Positions 20,470 through 30,089 are shown, counted from the first letter of the stretch. The stretch is 64,000 nucleotides of DNA from an uncultured Sulfurovum sp. (GCA_902727915.1 CACVAU010000089.1:1-64000); one strand, 5' to 3'. The notes: generated by a model from the sequence alone, not told the origin. A program made the numbers and translations.

Positions 20470-20582
20470 GAATCATAATTTAAGTAACAAGCCCAATAAG
20501 CTAATTACAAAGGAAAGATGTCTTAAAAAAGAGATAATGAGGATGTGATATAATTCTATTTGAAAAAAGATAAAGGATTTTT

Positions 20583-21584
20583 TTGCATAAAGAGTTAAAT
20601 ACTATTCGATTAATTAGAAATTATATGGCTGAAAAAAATCAGATTGATGAAGATACTAATAATATAGACCAAGTTTATAATGTTTTTAAATTTATTTCTG
20701 AAGAGGGTAATCAAAAATTTTATTCTCTTTATATATTAAACTATTTATACAATTTTATTGTAAGTGATGAGGTTGCAAAACGAAAAACTTCTGCTAGGGT
20801 TTTTGAAGATTTATTAGCAATATTACTTAATGGAAATATTACAGATACAAAATCAAGAAAAAATCTTCAAAGTGATGTTCCAGATTATTTTAGATTTACA
20901 AAAGATAAAATAGCAGGAAATAAACGTGAAAAGATAGATCTCTTATTTAACAATAATTATGGCGTATCGGTTAAAACTCTTATGAAAAATAATAAAGAGA
21001 TTAATTTAGGTTCATTTGAAAAAAAAGTGTTATTTGATGATTTTGGTATTTTGAATGTTTTAACAGAAAGAAAAACTTCTAATGAAACTCAAATGGGTTT
21101 AGGTTCAAAACCACAACTCAAAAATTTATTTGAACATTTAGAACAAAATAATCAATATAATGAGTTTAAAATAAGATTAGTAAATATGTTTGATTATATC
21201 TTTTCAGATGATATGATTTTAGCAATTAAAGATAAGACAAAACTTGAACTCTATTTTATTGAAGGGTCAGAGTTTACTCAGTTAATTGAAAATCATAGTC
21301 ATGATATTAATGACTTACTAACTATTCTCAATAGATGGGAAGGAAACAGTATTAGAATTGATAGAACAAAATTAATTAATACAACAAGAAGAAAAGTTGT
21401 TTTAGATTTTTCTATTCTTGATAGAAGTATTATGAAAAAAATAAATGATTTTGATGAACTTTTACATACAAATTATATTAAATATTTTCATGAAGAGAAT
21501 CGTGAAGAGTTTGAATATGAGATTATTTTAAATATTGATATTTTATTTAAGGAGTTTGAGCAAAACTTTGGTGAATTATCATGA
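20583..21584 (+). CDS. probable type II restriction endonuclease
   Basis: A 333-aa protein whose 3' end overlaps the cytosine methyltransferase start by four bases (ATGA), the usual coupling of an R-M pair. A possible PD-(D/E)xK-like nuclease site is Asp119 in KIDLLF followed by SVK (129-131). An upstream conserved Glu75 helix (ARVFEDLLAILL) is typical of such enzymes. The start is a TTG at 20583 behind AAAGGATTT; no better start exists. Recognition sequence unknown. The region is AT-richer than its neighbours, suggesting transfer. Confidence 0.75.
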   Translation: MHKELNTIRLIRNYMAEKNQIDEDTNNIDQVYNVFKFISEEGNQKFYSLYILNYLYNFIVSDEVAKRKTSARVFEDLLAILLNGNITDTKSRKNLQSDVPDYFRFTKDKIAGNKREKIDLLFNNNYGVSVKTLMKNNKEINLGSFEKKVLFDDFGILNVLTERKTSNETQMGLGSKPQLKNLFEHLEQNNQYNEFKIRLVNMFDYIFSDDMILAIKDKTKLELYFIEGSEFTQLIENHSHDINDLLTILNRWEGNSIRIDRTKLINTTRRKVVLDFSILDRSIMKKINDFDELLHTNYIKYFHEENREEFEYEIILNIDILFKEFEQNFGELS

Positions 21585-22582
21585 AGGTTATTTCTTTGTT
21601 TGCTGGTTGTGGAGGATTAGACTTAGGTTTTAAACAAGCTGGATTTGATATTGTATGGGCAAATGATTTTGATAGAGAAGCTACTGAAAGTTATGGACAT
21701 AATATTGGTAAGCATATTGTACATGATAGTATTTATAATATTAAGACAGATGATATTCCTGAAGCAGATATTTTAATTGGTGGTTTTCCGTGTTTGGGTT
21801 TTACTGTTGCTAAAGGGAAAAGTAGAGAGTTAGGGTGTGATTATAATCAGCTTTTTACAGAATATGCAAGAGTTTTAACAGCAAAACAACCCAAATATTT
21901 TGTGGTTGAGAATGTAACAGGTATTAAAAGTGGAAAAGAGTTTAATGATTTTTTTCATGATGTAATTTTAGAAAGTTTTATTTCAAGTGGCATTGGATAT
22001 AGGGTAAAGTATGAAGTGTTACTTTCTTCAGATTTTGGGGTACCTCAGAATCGAAAAAGGGTTATTATTTTAGGAACACGAAATGATGTTGAACTGGAAC
22101 CCAAGTTTCCTTTGAAGTCAATTGTAAAAAAGTTAACGCTAAGAGATGCCATTGCTGATTTACCAAAAGAATATGACATTGAAGTAAGTAATCATACAGG
22201 TAATAAACATAAAGTCAAAATTAATGGTTATGTGGGGAACAGACAGTTGGATTGGGAAAAACCATCACCTACCATTACAGGTCGAGGAAGTAGAACTGGA
22301 GGTGCTGTGATTCACCCTCATCCTGATAGACATCGAAGACTTTCTGTTCGAGAGTGTGCAAGGATTCAATCATTTCCCGATAACTTTGTTTTTAAAGGGA
22401 GTAATGGTGCTTGTTATGCACAGATTGGTAATGCTGTTCCCCCTATTATGTCTTTTGCTATTGCGAATGAATTTAGACCTCTTTTTTCTGTAGAACGGTT
22501 AAGGTTTCAAGCGCATCAATGGAAGCTTCCTTATGCTGAGTTAATTGTTCAAAGAAATAATATACAAGCAGTCAAAAGTTAA
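21581..22582 (+). CDS. C5-cytosine DNA methyltransferase
   Basis: A 333-aa Dcm/HpaII-class enzyme. Motif I is SLFAGCGGLDLGF (residues 5-17). The catalytic Cys71 sits in GGFPCLGF (usually PCQG, here PCLG). Then come VVENV, QNRKRV(I), the variable target-recognition region (about 190-260), and motifs IX/X with RLSVRECARIQSFPD and QIGNAVPP. All ten motifs are present, so it should be active. It protects the host from the endonuclease encoded just upstream. Confidence 0.92.
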   Translation: MKVISLFAGCGGLDLGFKQAGFDIVWANDFDREATESYGHNIGKHIVHDSIYNIKTDDIPEADILIGGFPCLGFTVAKGKSRELGCDYNQLFTEYARVLTAKQPKYFVVENVTGIKSGKEFNDFFHDVILESFISSGIGYRVKYEVLLSSDFGVPQNRKRVIILGTRNDVELEPKFPLKSIVKKLTLRDAIADLPKEYDIEVSNHTGNKHKVKINGYVGNRQLDWEKPSPTITGRGSRTGGAVIHPHPDRHRRLSVRECARIQSFPDNFVFKGSNGACYAQIGNAVPPIMSFAIANEFRPLFSVERLRFQAHQWKLPYAELIVQRNNIQAVKS

Positions 22583-22586
22583 ATAT

Positions 22587-23033
22587 TTACTTTTTTTCTG
22601 CTTTAAGATACAAACCTTCGCCATCCCATATGGCTTCAATTTTTGTTAGTGTATTTTTGATGAAGCAAAAGTCATGAATGACTTCGGTATTATCTATGTC
22701 ATCTTCTTCAAAGAAAATTTGAACAGAACCAATATGGGTTTTTTCATAATAGATTTTTAAATTTTCAGAATCATGCTTAAGTTCCAATTGTACATCACTA
22801 TCATCGATTGCATATAATTCAGCTCTTTTTTGTTGGGCTTCTTCTGTTAACAAACTGGCTGTTGTTAGGAGAATGTTTAAGTAGTTATGATTTGTACCAT
22901 TTCTTATGGTATATAATTTTTTCTTTTTGAGATAAGCAAATCTATTGTCTTGTTTCATTTTTTGATTCATCCATTTTGGATCATCGTCAAAGTCTAAGTA
23001 TCCACCCTCATAGTTTGATGAGAAACCACCCAT
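22587..23033 (-). CDS. hypothetical protein
   Basis: A 148-aa soluble, charged protein with no signal peptide or membrane segment. The N-terminus starts GGFSSNYEGGYLDFDDDPKW. The rest alternates short strands and helices (LYTIRNGTNHNYLNILLTT and KIYYEKTHIGSVQIFFEEDD). No family is recognised. It is convergent with the methyltransferase, with four bases between their stops, and stands alone. The frame has coding-like composition. Confidence 0.6.
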   Translation of the reverse strand: MGGFSSNYEGGYLDFDDDPKWMNQKMKQDNRFAYLKKKKLYTIRNGTNHNYLNILLTTASLLTEEAQQKRAELYAIDDSDVQLELKHDSENLKIYYEKTHIGSVQIFFEEDDIDNTEVIHDFCFIKNTLTKIEAIWDGEGLYLKAEKK

Positions 23034-23175
23034 AATTTTAAGCCTTTTTCATGTAATTACTTGATTATACTGTAAAAGTAATATTGGTTTTTTTAAAAAA
23101 ATTAAAATTATTTGTTAATACAGTGTTCAAGTACTTTACTCTATAATTAACCCTTATAAATTATAAGGATTTTTA

Positions 23176-23682
23176 ATGAAAAAAATAATATTAAGTTTAA
23201 TGGTGGCAGGTAGCCTGTCTATGGCTGATAGTTTTGCACAAGTTGGTTTAGGTTATTCACAAGGTGATGATGAAGGTAATTATGTAACAGGTTTTGCAGG
23301 TATCAATGTTTTGAGTAATATTGGTTTACGACTAGAGTATACTAAAAACGTTGATGAACATCCTGAGTTTTCCAAAGAAGATGTTAGTCGCTATGGTATT
23401 TTTGCGACTTATACTTTACCAATAAGTTCTTCATTTTCGATTACGCCAAAAGTTGGTTTAAGTAAAGTAGATGGTGCTTATACCTTAAAAGGTGTGACAG
23501 AAGAAGTTTCAGACTCATCAACAGAGTTCACTTATGGCCTAGAGTTGAACTATGCTTATAATGAGCAAGTAGGACTATATGTAGGCTATACAGATTATGG
23601 TCAAGAGTTAGAACTCAATAATATTGATAAAAATAAAATGGATACTCAAAATTATACTTTTGGGATTAAGATAGATATATAA
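23176..23682 (+). CDS. small outer-membrane beta-barrel protein
   Basis: A 168-aa exported protein with a signal peptide (about 1-17, ending SMA). Amphipathic beta strands end in aromatic residues (QVGLGYSQ, GLRLEYTKN, YGIFATYTL, ITPKVGLSKV, TYGLELNYAY, VGLYVGYTDY). The C-terminal strand NYTFGIKIDI matches an opacity/OmpA-like eight-stranded barrel. Own promoter region upstream; ribosome site AAGGATTTTT. Function unknown, possibly adhesion or a pore. Confidence 0.8.
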   Translation: MKKIILSLMVAGSLSMADSFAQVGLGYSQGDDEGNYVTGFAGINVLSNIGLRLEYTKNVDEHPEFSKEDVSRYGIFATYTLPISSSFSITPKVGLSKVDGAYTLKGVTEEVSDSSTEFTYGLELNYAYNEQVGLYVGYTDYGQELELNNIDKNKMDTQNYTFGIKIDI

Positions 23683-23718
23683 TACTTCTCGTCACTTCAA
23701 TTAACAGATAATTAACAC

Positions 23719-23751
23719 TTTTTTAGTAGTATAAAACATACTACTAAAAAA
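23719..23751. other. 14-bp perfect hairpin between the barrel and Spy-like genes
   Basis: TTTTTTAGTAGTAT pairs with ATACTACTAAAAAA around a 5-base loop. The right arm ends directly at the AGGA ribosome site of the next gene. It could end transcription of the barrel gene on the plus strand only weakly, or shape the 5' leader of the next gene. Confidence 0.5.
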
Positions 23752-23759
23752 GGAAAACA

Positions 23760-24173
23760 ATGAAAAAAATTATTGTTCTAATTACTCTACTACTACTTTC
23801 AGTTGCAACTGTTGAAGCAGGAAACAAACAAGCCCTCAAACATGCAAATCCTATGCCAAATTTAATGCGTATTGCTGTTGGAAACGCTGTCTTATTAAAC
23901 ATTAATGCCGAACAAATGAAAGCATTAAAAGTTTGGATGAAAGGGAGTAAACCTATCATGCAAGGTATGGTTAAAGAATTAATGGCACAAGAAAAAGCAC
24001 TTTTACTAAATGCTTTAAGCACTGATACTGCGATAGAAAAGAAGGCTGATGTTTTATTAACATTACGTAAAAAAATTATTATGATGAAAACTGAGTGTCG
24101 AAAAGAGTTGAAACGTATTTTAAGTAAAGAGCAATATGCCAATATAATTAAGATTTATAAAAGCGTACAATAA
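23760..24173 (+). CDS. Spy/CpxP-like periplasmic protein
   Basis: A 137-aa exported, all-helical protein (signal peptide about 1-19). Helices such as INAEQMKALKVWM and ILSKEQYANIIKIY resemble the two LTxxQ-type repeats of Spy/CpxP stress proteins, although the exact motif is not kept. Such proteins act as ATP-independent periplasmic chaperones or metal sensors. The next gene, a metal permease, begins 57 bases downstream, so a link to metal stress is plausible. Confidence 0.6.
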   Translation: MKKIIVLITLLLLSVATVEAGNKQALKHANPMPNLMRIAVGNAVLLNINAEQMKALKVWMKGSKPIMQGMVKELMAQEKALLLNALSTDTAIEKKADVLLTLRKKIIMMKTECRKELKRILSKEQYANIIKIYKSVQ

Positions 24174-24230
24174 TTTATTCTTAAGTAAATTTGAATAAGC
24201 TATAACTTATTTAAAACTTAGGAGTAGCAT

Positions 24231-25319
24231 ATGGAGTATGTTTTACTATTTATAGATGCCCTTATAGACCTTAGTAATGAGATGGCTATTTTTATTCTCT
24301 TTGGTCTTCTTTTTGCTGGGATAATGCATGAACTAATCCCTGAAACGTTGGTAACCAAACATTTGGGTAAAGAGAATATTTGGTCGGTGATTAAATCAAC
24401 TGTTTTTGGTATCCCTTTACCTGTGTGTTCTTGTGGGGTTATCCCTTTAGCCACGAGCATCAAAAAATCTGGTGCATCAAAAGGTGCAACACTCTCTTTT
24501 CTTATTTCTACCCCTATTACTGGTGTTGACTCCATTATGGCAACTTATGGAATATTTGGATGGATATTTACCATCTATAGAGCCATAACCTCTATGATAA
24601 TTGCCATGGTAGCAGGAATACTGACTAATATTTTCGATAAAGAAGAACCTGTAAAAGCAAAATTTACCACCGTAGCACCATCTAAAGAAACATTAGTAGA
24701 TGACGCTTGTTGCTCAACAGAAAGTTCATGTTGTGGAACAGACACTTCTAAAAAAGAGCATTTTATAGTACGTGTTTTAACCTATGCATTTGGAACCTTA
24801 CTAAAAGACATTGCTAAACCACTTTTCTGGGGTTTACTACTTGGTACGTTAATTACAGTAGCCATACCTTCAAATTTGAGTGAGATATTGGTTGAGTATG
24901 CTTGGCTTTCATATATTATTGTAATTTTAATTGCTGTGCCTATGTATGTTTGTGCAACAGCTTCACTTCCTATCGCTGCTGGACTCATGCTTTCAGGTGT
25001 TTCGGCAGGAGCAGCTTTTGTATTTCTTTCAGCAGGACCAGCAACCAATACCGTAACCATAGGCGTTGTGAAGAAGATGCTTGGAACACGCTCACTTTAT
25101 ATTTATTTAGGCAGTATTATTGTGGGTAGTATACTTTTTGGTTTAGGTCTAGATTATTTGTTCTCTGTGTCAGAAATTGATCCTAAGACATTGGTTCAGA
25201 TGGATGAACATACTGGGCTATTTGCATTTGTTTCTAGTTTGATTCTTTGGTTTTTCATGGCGTATTATTTACTTGAACCTTATATTAAAAAAGAACAGTA
25301 TGGAAAATGTTGTGATTAA
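24231..25319 (+). CDS. permease of the SO_0444-type Cu/Zn efflux family (DUF318)
   Basis: A 362-aa inner-membrane protein with about eight helices in two related halves. The hallmark FGIPLPVCSCGVIPLA occurs early, and the second half has MYVCATASLPIAAGL and SAGPATNTVTIG. A cytoplasmic linker is Cys-rich (CCSTESSCCGT, about residues 163-173) and could bind thiophilic metals. The family exports copper or zinc in relatives. It follows the Spy-like gene and has ribosome site AGGAGTAG. Confidence 0.82.
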   Translation: MEYVLLFIDALIDLSNEMAIFILFGLLFAGIMHELIPETLVTKHLGKENIWSVIKSTVFGIPLPVCSCGVIPLATSIKKSGASKGATLSFLISTPITGVDSIMATYGIFGWIFTIYRAITSMIIAMVAGILTNIFDKEEPVKAKFTTVAPSKETLVDDACCSTESSCCGTDTSKKEHFIVRVLTYAFGTLLKDIAKPLFWGLLLGTLITVAIPSNLSEILVEYAWLSYIIVILIAVPMYVCATASLPIAAGLMLSGVSAGAAFVFLSAGPATNTVTIGVVKKMLGTRSLYIYLGSIIVGSILFGLGLDYLFSVSEIDPKTLVQMDEHTGLFAFVSSLILWFFMAYYLLEPYIKKEQYGKCCD

Positions 25320-25396
25320 AAAAGAACAGCAAAGTTTTATTTTTATAGGAGTATGATTTTAGAGTAATAAAAATTTATAATATCAGGATATAAAAT

Positions 25397-26767
25397 ATGC
25401 TTATCAATAAACTTTTTGACACTGCCATTGTGGGTGGTGGTGTCGCAGGAACGGCACTTCTTTTTACTTTAGCGCGATACAGTGACTTAAAAAACCTCAT
25501 CTTATTTGAAAAATATGATGAGGTTTCACAATTAAACTCCAACCCCAAAGCCAATTCTCAGACACTTCATGTGGATGATATTGAGAGTAATTATACCTAT
25601 GAAAAAGCTACCAAGGTTAAAAAATCTTCTTCAATGATTTCAAATTACATCCAAAATTTTGATGAGATAAATATTTCAGGATTTAAACAAAACAAAATGT
25701 TATTGGCCGTGGGAGATAAAGAGATTAGTGCATTAAGAGAACGTTATGAAGAATTTAAAATACTTTACCCTTATCTTGAACTTTGGGATGAAGATTTTTT
25801 ACGAAAAGTAGAACCCAAATTGTTAGAAGGCAGAGAAGAGCCCATTTTAGCAATGGGTACTAGAAATCAAATTACAACGGTGAACTATAAAGCACTAAGT
25901 GAAAGCTTTGTTCAAAAAGCGCTAGATACCGATAAAAATATTCAAATGCGTTACAACGAAGAGGTTACGAAGATTAAACGGGCTGAAGATGGTAATTATA
26001 TGATTACCACAGATACCACTTCTTTTAGAGCAAAATCAGTAGTGGTGAATGCTGGTGCCTATTCATTGCTTTTTGCACAATCAATGGGTTATGGTAAAGG
26101 GTATGCTATTTTACCTATTGGAGGATCTTTTTTCTTTACAAAAAGGAAACTTCTTAATTCTAAAGTCTATACCATGCAAAATCCAAAACTTCCTTTTGCT
26201 GCCATACACGCTGACCCTGATTGTACACAAGGGTGGAATACACGTTTTGGACCTACGGCTTTTGCCTTACCTAAGTTAGAGCGTTATCATGCTTTACATT
26301 TAAAAGATTTTATTTCGGCATTAAACATAGATAGCGATGTAATAAAAGTCTATATGCGTCTTTTTAAAGATAGAACCATTCGTCGGTATATTTTAAAAAA
26401 TGTCATAGAAGAGATACCTCTTGTAGGCAAAGAGATATTTGTGAAAGATGCACGAAAACTTATACCTTCGATAGAAGTTCAGGATTTAGAGTTTGCTGAT
26501 GGTTATGGTGGTATGCGCCCACAGGTGATAGACAAGCTCAATCATGAATTACTTTTAGGTGAAGCGAAGATAGAAGAGGATGGGGTTATTTTTAACATGA
26601 CCCCAAGCCCTGGTGCCACAAGTTCACTCTCCATTGCTTTAGATGATGCTTTAAGTATTTGTAAAACATTAAATGCTAAGTTTGACATCTTAAAACATGA
26701 AAATGAAATACAAACATTGAGCAGTTTTCCTTTAGAGTTAGTGGAAGAAGAGCGTAAGTTTGCTTAG
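25397..26767 (+). CDS. mqo: malate:quinone oxidoreductase
   Basis: A 456-aa FAD-dependent, membrane-associated enzyme that oxidises malate to oxaloacetate and passes electrons to the quinone pool. The FAD loop GGGVAGTA is at residues 13-20. Further family blocks are NANSQTLHVDD-like (here NSNPKANSQTLHVDD), VVNAGAYSLLFAQSMG, ILPIGGSFF and a C-terminal GATSSLSIALDDAL. Slightly shorter than the 490-550-aa forms, as in the Campylobacterota group. Monocistronic. Confidence 0.88.
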   Translation: MLINKLFDTAIVGGGVAGTALLFTLARYSDLKNLILFEKYDEVSQLNSNPKANSQTLHVDDIESNYTYEKATKVKKSSSMISNYIQNFDEINISGFKQNKMLLAVGDKEISALRERYEEFKILYPYLELWDEDFLRKVEPKLLEGREEPILAMGTRNQITTVNYKALSESFVQKALDTDKNIQMRYNEEVTKIKRAEDGNYMITTDTTSFRAKSVVVNAGAYSLLFAQSMGYGKGYAILPIGGSFFFTKRKLLNSKVYTMQNPKLPFAAIHADPDCTQGWNTRFGPTAFALPKLERYHALHLKDFISALNIDSDVIKVYMRLFKDRTIRRYILKNVIEEIPLVGKEIFVKDARKLIPSIEVQDLEFADGYGGMRPQVIDKLNHELLLGEAKIEEDGVIFNMTPSPGATSSLSIALDDALSICKTLNAKFDILKHENEIQTLSSFPLELVEEERKFA

Positions 26768-26867
26768 GCGTTTCGTTTATTAACTTATAATTTAGATAGC
26801 CAGTTCTTATTAAAAGCAATTTGCATAATTGTATAGAATATGTTATGGTAGGGATAAGGAGTCTTTT

Positions 26868-28235
26868 TTGAAAAATAAAAAAACAATTATTACTTATGGA
26901 ACCTATGATATGTTACATGTGGGACATATGAAACTTTTAGAACGTGCAAAAGAGTTGGGTGATTACCTTATAGTAGGCGTTACAGATGAAAATTATGATA
27001 GATCAAGAGGAAAACTAAATGTTGTAGAGAGTACGAAGAAACGTGTAAAATCCATTGAAGCTTTAGATTTTGTGGATAAAGTAATTGTGGAAACACATAA
27101 GAACCAAAAAGCAGAAGACATGGTAGAGTATGATGTAGATATCTTCGCCATTGGTGATGATTGGGTTGGGGCATTTGATTACTTAAATGAGTATACACAT
27201 GTTGAATATTTAGCTCGAACAGAAGGGATTTCTAGTACGAAGTTAAGAAAAGAAAATTTTGACATTATTAAACTTGGAATTGTGGGGCTTGGACGGGATA
27301 CCCAAGCCTTTATTGATGAGGCATCTTTTGTCTCTAATTTAAAAATTAATCGTATTTACTCACCAGACTTTTTAGCTGTTAAAAAATATACTAAAAAGTC
27401 CAATGTCATTAAGTATGGACATGATAATTATGATGATTTTTTAGATACAAGCATATCAGCTGTCTATATTGACACGAAGTTAGAAGCACATTATAGTCTG
27501 ATAAAAAAGGCAATTTTGGCTGGTAAGCATGTTCTTTGTGAAAATCCTTTGGCCTTACATAAAAATGAGTTAAAAGAGTTACTCTCTTTAGCAAAAGAGG
27601 AAAAAGTTCTCTTACTCTCTGCACTTAAAACAGCATTCTTACCAGCATTTAATCAACTACTAGCAGAGCTAGAAGAGGGGATAATTGGAGAAGTGAAAGA
27701 GGTTAGGGCAACGCGTACTTCTCTTTATAAAGAGCAAGACTATCCTGACAGTTTTATGGAACAAGGAGCAACCAATATCTTGTCTTCTTATCCCTCTTTA
27801 TTGGTTAACAAAATTTTAGGAAAAAGTAAAGACCTTACCTTCTTTGATCAAGGTTCTGAGGGTTATGATGTATCCAATTTGATTATTTCTAAACATAAAG
27901 GTGGGGCAGTGGGTGTTTCACGTGTGGCAACAGGTATCAAGTCTGAGGGAACGGCTGTAATTTCTGGAACGAAAGGATACATTCATATTCCTGCGCCTTG
28001 GTGGCTAACTAAAAAGTTCTATGTACGTTTTGAAGATGAGCATAAGTCTCAAACATTTAACTATGAATTTGATGGGGATGGATTACGTTATATGATTGCT
28101 GAGTTCTCATCATTAATCCAACGTGGAAAACGTAAATCTAAAATGTTAACCCCTTCGGACATGGTGGGCATTAACAGAGTATTGTTAGAGTACAATGAAC
28201 GAAAAATAAATGAAAATAAAGAGAAGGAAGCATAG
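26868..28235 (+). CDS. cytidylyltransferase fused to Gfo/Idh/MocA oxidoreductase
   Basis: A two-domain protein of 455 aa. Residues 6-135 are a TagD-like glycerol-3-phosphate-type cytidylyltransferase with HVGH (17-20) and the RTEGISSTKLR closing motif. From about residue 145 comes a Gfo/Idh/MocA-type NAD(P) dehydrogenase with GIVGLGRDTQAF and the substrate-side CENPLAL. TTG at 26868 with AAGGAG in front is preferred to an ATG-less extension from 26829. It starts a three-gene operon with an aminotransferase and LicD, with no gap to the next start. Together these could build and transfer a CDP-activated amino-alcohol (inference). Confidence 0.82.
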   Translation: MKNKKTIITYGTYDMLHVGHMKLLERAKELGDYLIVGVTDENYDRSRGKLNVVESTKKRVKSIEALDFVDKVIVETHKNQKAEDMVEYDVDIFAIGDDWVGAFDYLNEYTHVEYLARTEGISSTKLRKENFDIIKLGIVGLGRDTQAFIDEASFVSNLKINRIYSPDFLAVKKYTKKSNVIKYGHDNYDDFLDTSISAVYIDTKLEAHYSLIKKAILAGKHVLCENPLALHKNELKELLSLAKEEKVLLLSALKTAFLPAFNQLLAELEEGIIGEVKEVRATRTSLYKEQDYPDSFMEQGATNILSSYPSLLVNKILGKSKDLTFFDQGSEGYDVSNLIISKHKGGAVGVSRVATGIKSEGTAVISGTKGYIHIPAPWWLTKKFYVRFEDEHKSQTFNYEFDGDGLRYMIAEFSSLIQRGKRKSKMLTPSDMVGINRVLLEYNERKINENKEKEA

Positions 28236-29315
28236 ATGATATATGAAGATTATTATATCTTTACCCCAGGACCTGTAAAAATGTCTGAAGAGATAATGGC
28301 AGTTGGTGCAAAGCAGACCCCATATTTTAGGAATTGTGAGTTTTCAGACGTAACATTTACTTGTGAAAAAGGACTTCTTGAAATGGTGAATGCGCCAGAA
28401 GGATCAAAAGTTATTTTTTTAACGGCTTCTGGTACAGCAGGTATGGAGTCTGTGGTGATGAACCTTTTAAATAAAGATGACAATGCACTGGTTGTTCATG
28501 GTGGTGGTTTTGGAGGTCGTTTTGTAGAGATTTGTAAGACGCATGATATTGTTCATACCGATTTTAAAGTGACCAATACAAACTTGTCAGATATTGAAAC
28601 TTTAGCTCCTAAAGAGAATTACTCCTCACTCATAGTCAATGCGCATGAAACATCTGTAGGACATTTATATGATTTAAATGCCATGGGAGCGTATGCTAAG
28701 AAGAATGATTTACTTTACATAGTAGATGCCATTTCTATGTTAGTTACAGATCCATTGGACATGCAAGAGAGTGGAATAGATGTGGTGGTTGCCAGTTCAC
28801 AAAAAGGCTTAGCCTTACCTCCTGGGTTAACCATGGTTGTTTTAGCACCAAGGGCTTTAGAAAAAGTTCAAGATGTTAAGAGTCTTTATTTTAATTTTAA
28901 AGATTATCTTAGTAATGCTGAGCGAGGTCAAACTCCTTATACTCCTGCCGTGACCATTATGTTACAGCTAGAGGCTAGATTAGCTCAAATAAAGCGAAGA
29001 GGTGGTGTCGAACAGAGTATTCATTCAGCGCAACAAATAGCTGAATACTTTAGAGAAAATATTAAGGGACTACCTCTTAAAGAATACACATCTTTTATGC
29101 CAAATGCTATGACTACATTAACACCCACTGATGGTAGGTCAGCCATGGATATTGTTAATGACTTAGAAGACAATTATAAAGTAATGGTTTGCCCAAATGG
29201 TGGAGCACAGCGTGACCTTATTTTTAGGGTTTCACACATGGGTGAAATGACTAAAGCGTATACCGATGTTCTTATAGATGCTTTACATGATTATTATAAA
29301 ATAGATAGAGTATAA
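28236..29315 (+). CDS. class V aminotransferase
   Basis: A 359-aa PLP enzyme of the alanine-glyoxylate / 2-aminoethylphosphonate aminotransferase group. It opens FTPGPVKMSEEI, has GTAGMES for phosphate binding, DAISMLVTDPLDM and the PLP lysine Lys190 in SSQKGLALPPG. Within this operon the likely substrate is an oxidised polyol phosphate or its CDP ester, not free glyoxylate. The ATG follows the preceding stop directly, as does the next gene. Confidence 0.85.
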   Translation: MIYEDYYIFTPGPVKMSEEIMAVGAKQTPYFRNCEFSDVTFTCEKGLLEMVNAPEGSKVIFLTASGTAGMESVVMNLLNKDDNALVVHGGGFGGRFVEICKTHDIVHTDFKVTNTNLSDIETLAPKENYSSLIVNAHETSVGHLYDLNAMGAYAKKNDLLYIVDAISMLVTDPLDMQESGIDVVVASSQKGLALPPGLTMVVLAPRALEKVQDVKSLYFNFKDYLSNAERGQTPYTPAVTIMLQLEARLAQIKRRGGVEQSIHSAQQIAEYFRENIKGLPLKEYTSFMPNAMTTLTPTDGRSAMDIVNDLEDNYKVMVCPNGGAQRDLIFRVSHMGEMTKAYTDVLIDALHDYYKIDRV

Positions 29316-30089
29316 ATGACAGAAACAAAAGCCTTACGACAAGCACAGCTTATTATGCTTGAAATGTTGGTTGAATTTGATGCCATATGTACAAAACATC
29401 ATTTCAAATACTGGTTAGATTCAGGTACGCTTTTGGGTGCTGTTCGTCATGAAGGCTTTATACCTTGGGATGATGACATTGATTTATCTATGCCTGTTGA
29501 GGATTATAATAAATTCATTGAAATTGCAAAAGATACATTGTCGGAGAATATCTTTTTTCAAACAAAAGAAAGTGATGAGGCATTTAAATTTGATTATATA
29601 AAACTACGTTCTAATAAAGCAAGTATAGTGGAATTTCATGAAAAAGATAGGGAAGTGGGGTATCATCAAGGTGTATTTGTAGACATTTTTCCCATGCTAA
29701 CGTTAGAGAACAGTAAAGAAAATCAGCACTTTTATGAAGATACTTTTGAAGAGATACGTGCTTGTTCTTCTGTATCTTTACATACCCCTAATGGTGTGGA
29801 TGAGCCAAAGAAACGTGAAGCACTTGTAAGTTCTTTAGAACAAAGACATCAAGGCTGGGAAAAAGAAGATACTAAAATTATTTATTCAGGAAAAATGCCA
29901 GATGTGGCTGCTTGGTTTGACTATAAAGAGATTTTTCCTTTAAAAAAGATGCTGTTTGAAGGCTTAGCATTTTGGGTACCTCATAATCCTCATCACTATC
30001 TTAGTGAGAATTATTCTTTTAATTATATGGAACTTCCTCCTGAAGACAAACGTGCCATTCATGCTTGGAAAATAGAGTTTAGTAAATAA
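29316..30089 (+). CDS. LicD-family phosphotransferase
   Basis: A 257-aa LicD protein. It contains the nucleotidyltransferase-like core YWLDSGTLLGAVRHEGFIPWDDDID (catalytic aspartates 52-54), then VFVDIFP. LicD proteins transfer phosphocholine or related phospho-alcohols from CDP donors to surface glycans. It starts immediately after the aminotransferase stop. The upstream cytidylyltransferase would supply the donor, so the operon probably decorates lipooligosaccharide or another surface glycan. Confidence 0.85.
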   Translation: MTETKALRQAQLIMLEMLVEFDAICTKHHFKYWLDSGTLLGAVRHEGFIPWDDDIDLSMPVEDYNKFIEIAKDTLSENIFFQTKESDEAFKFDYIKLRSNKASIVEFHEKDREVGYHQGVFVDIFPMLTLENSKENQHFYEDTFEEIRACSSVSLHTPNGVDEPKKREALVSSLEQRHQGWEKEDTKIIYSGKMPDVAAWFDYKEIFPLKKMLFEGLAFWVPHNPHHYLSENYSFNYMELPPEDKRAIHAWKIEFSK

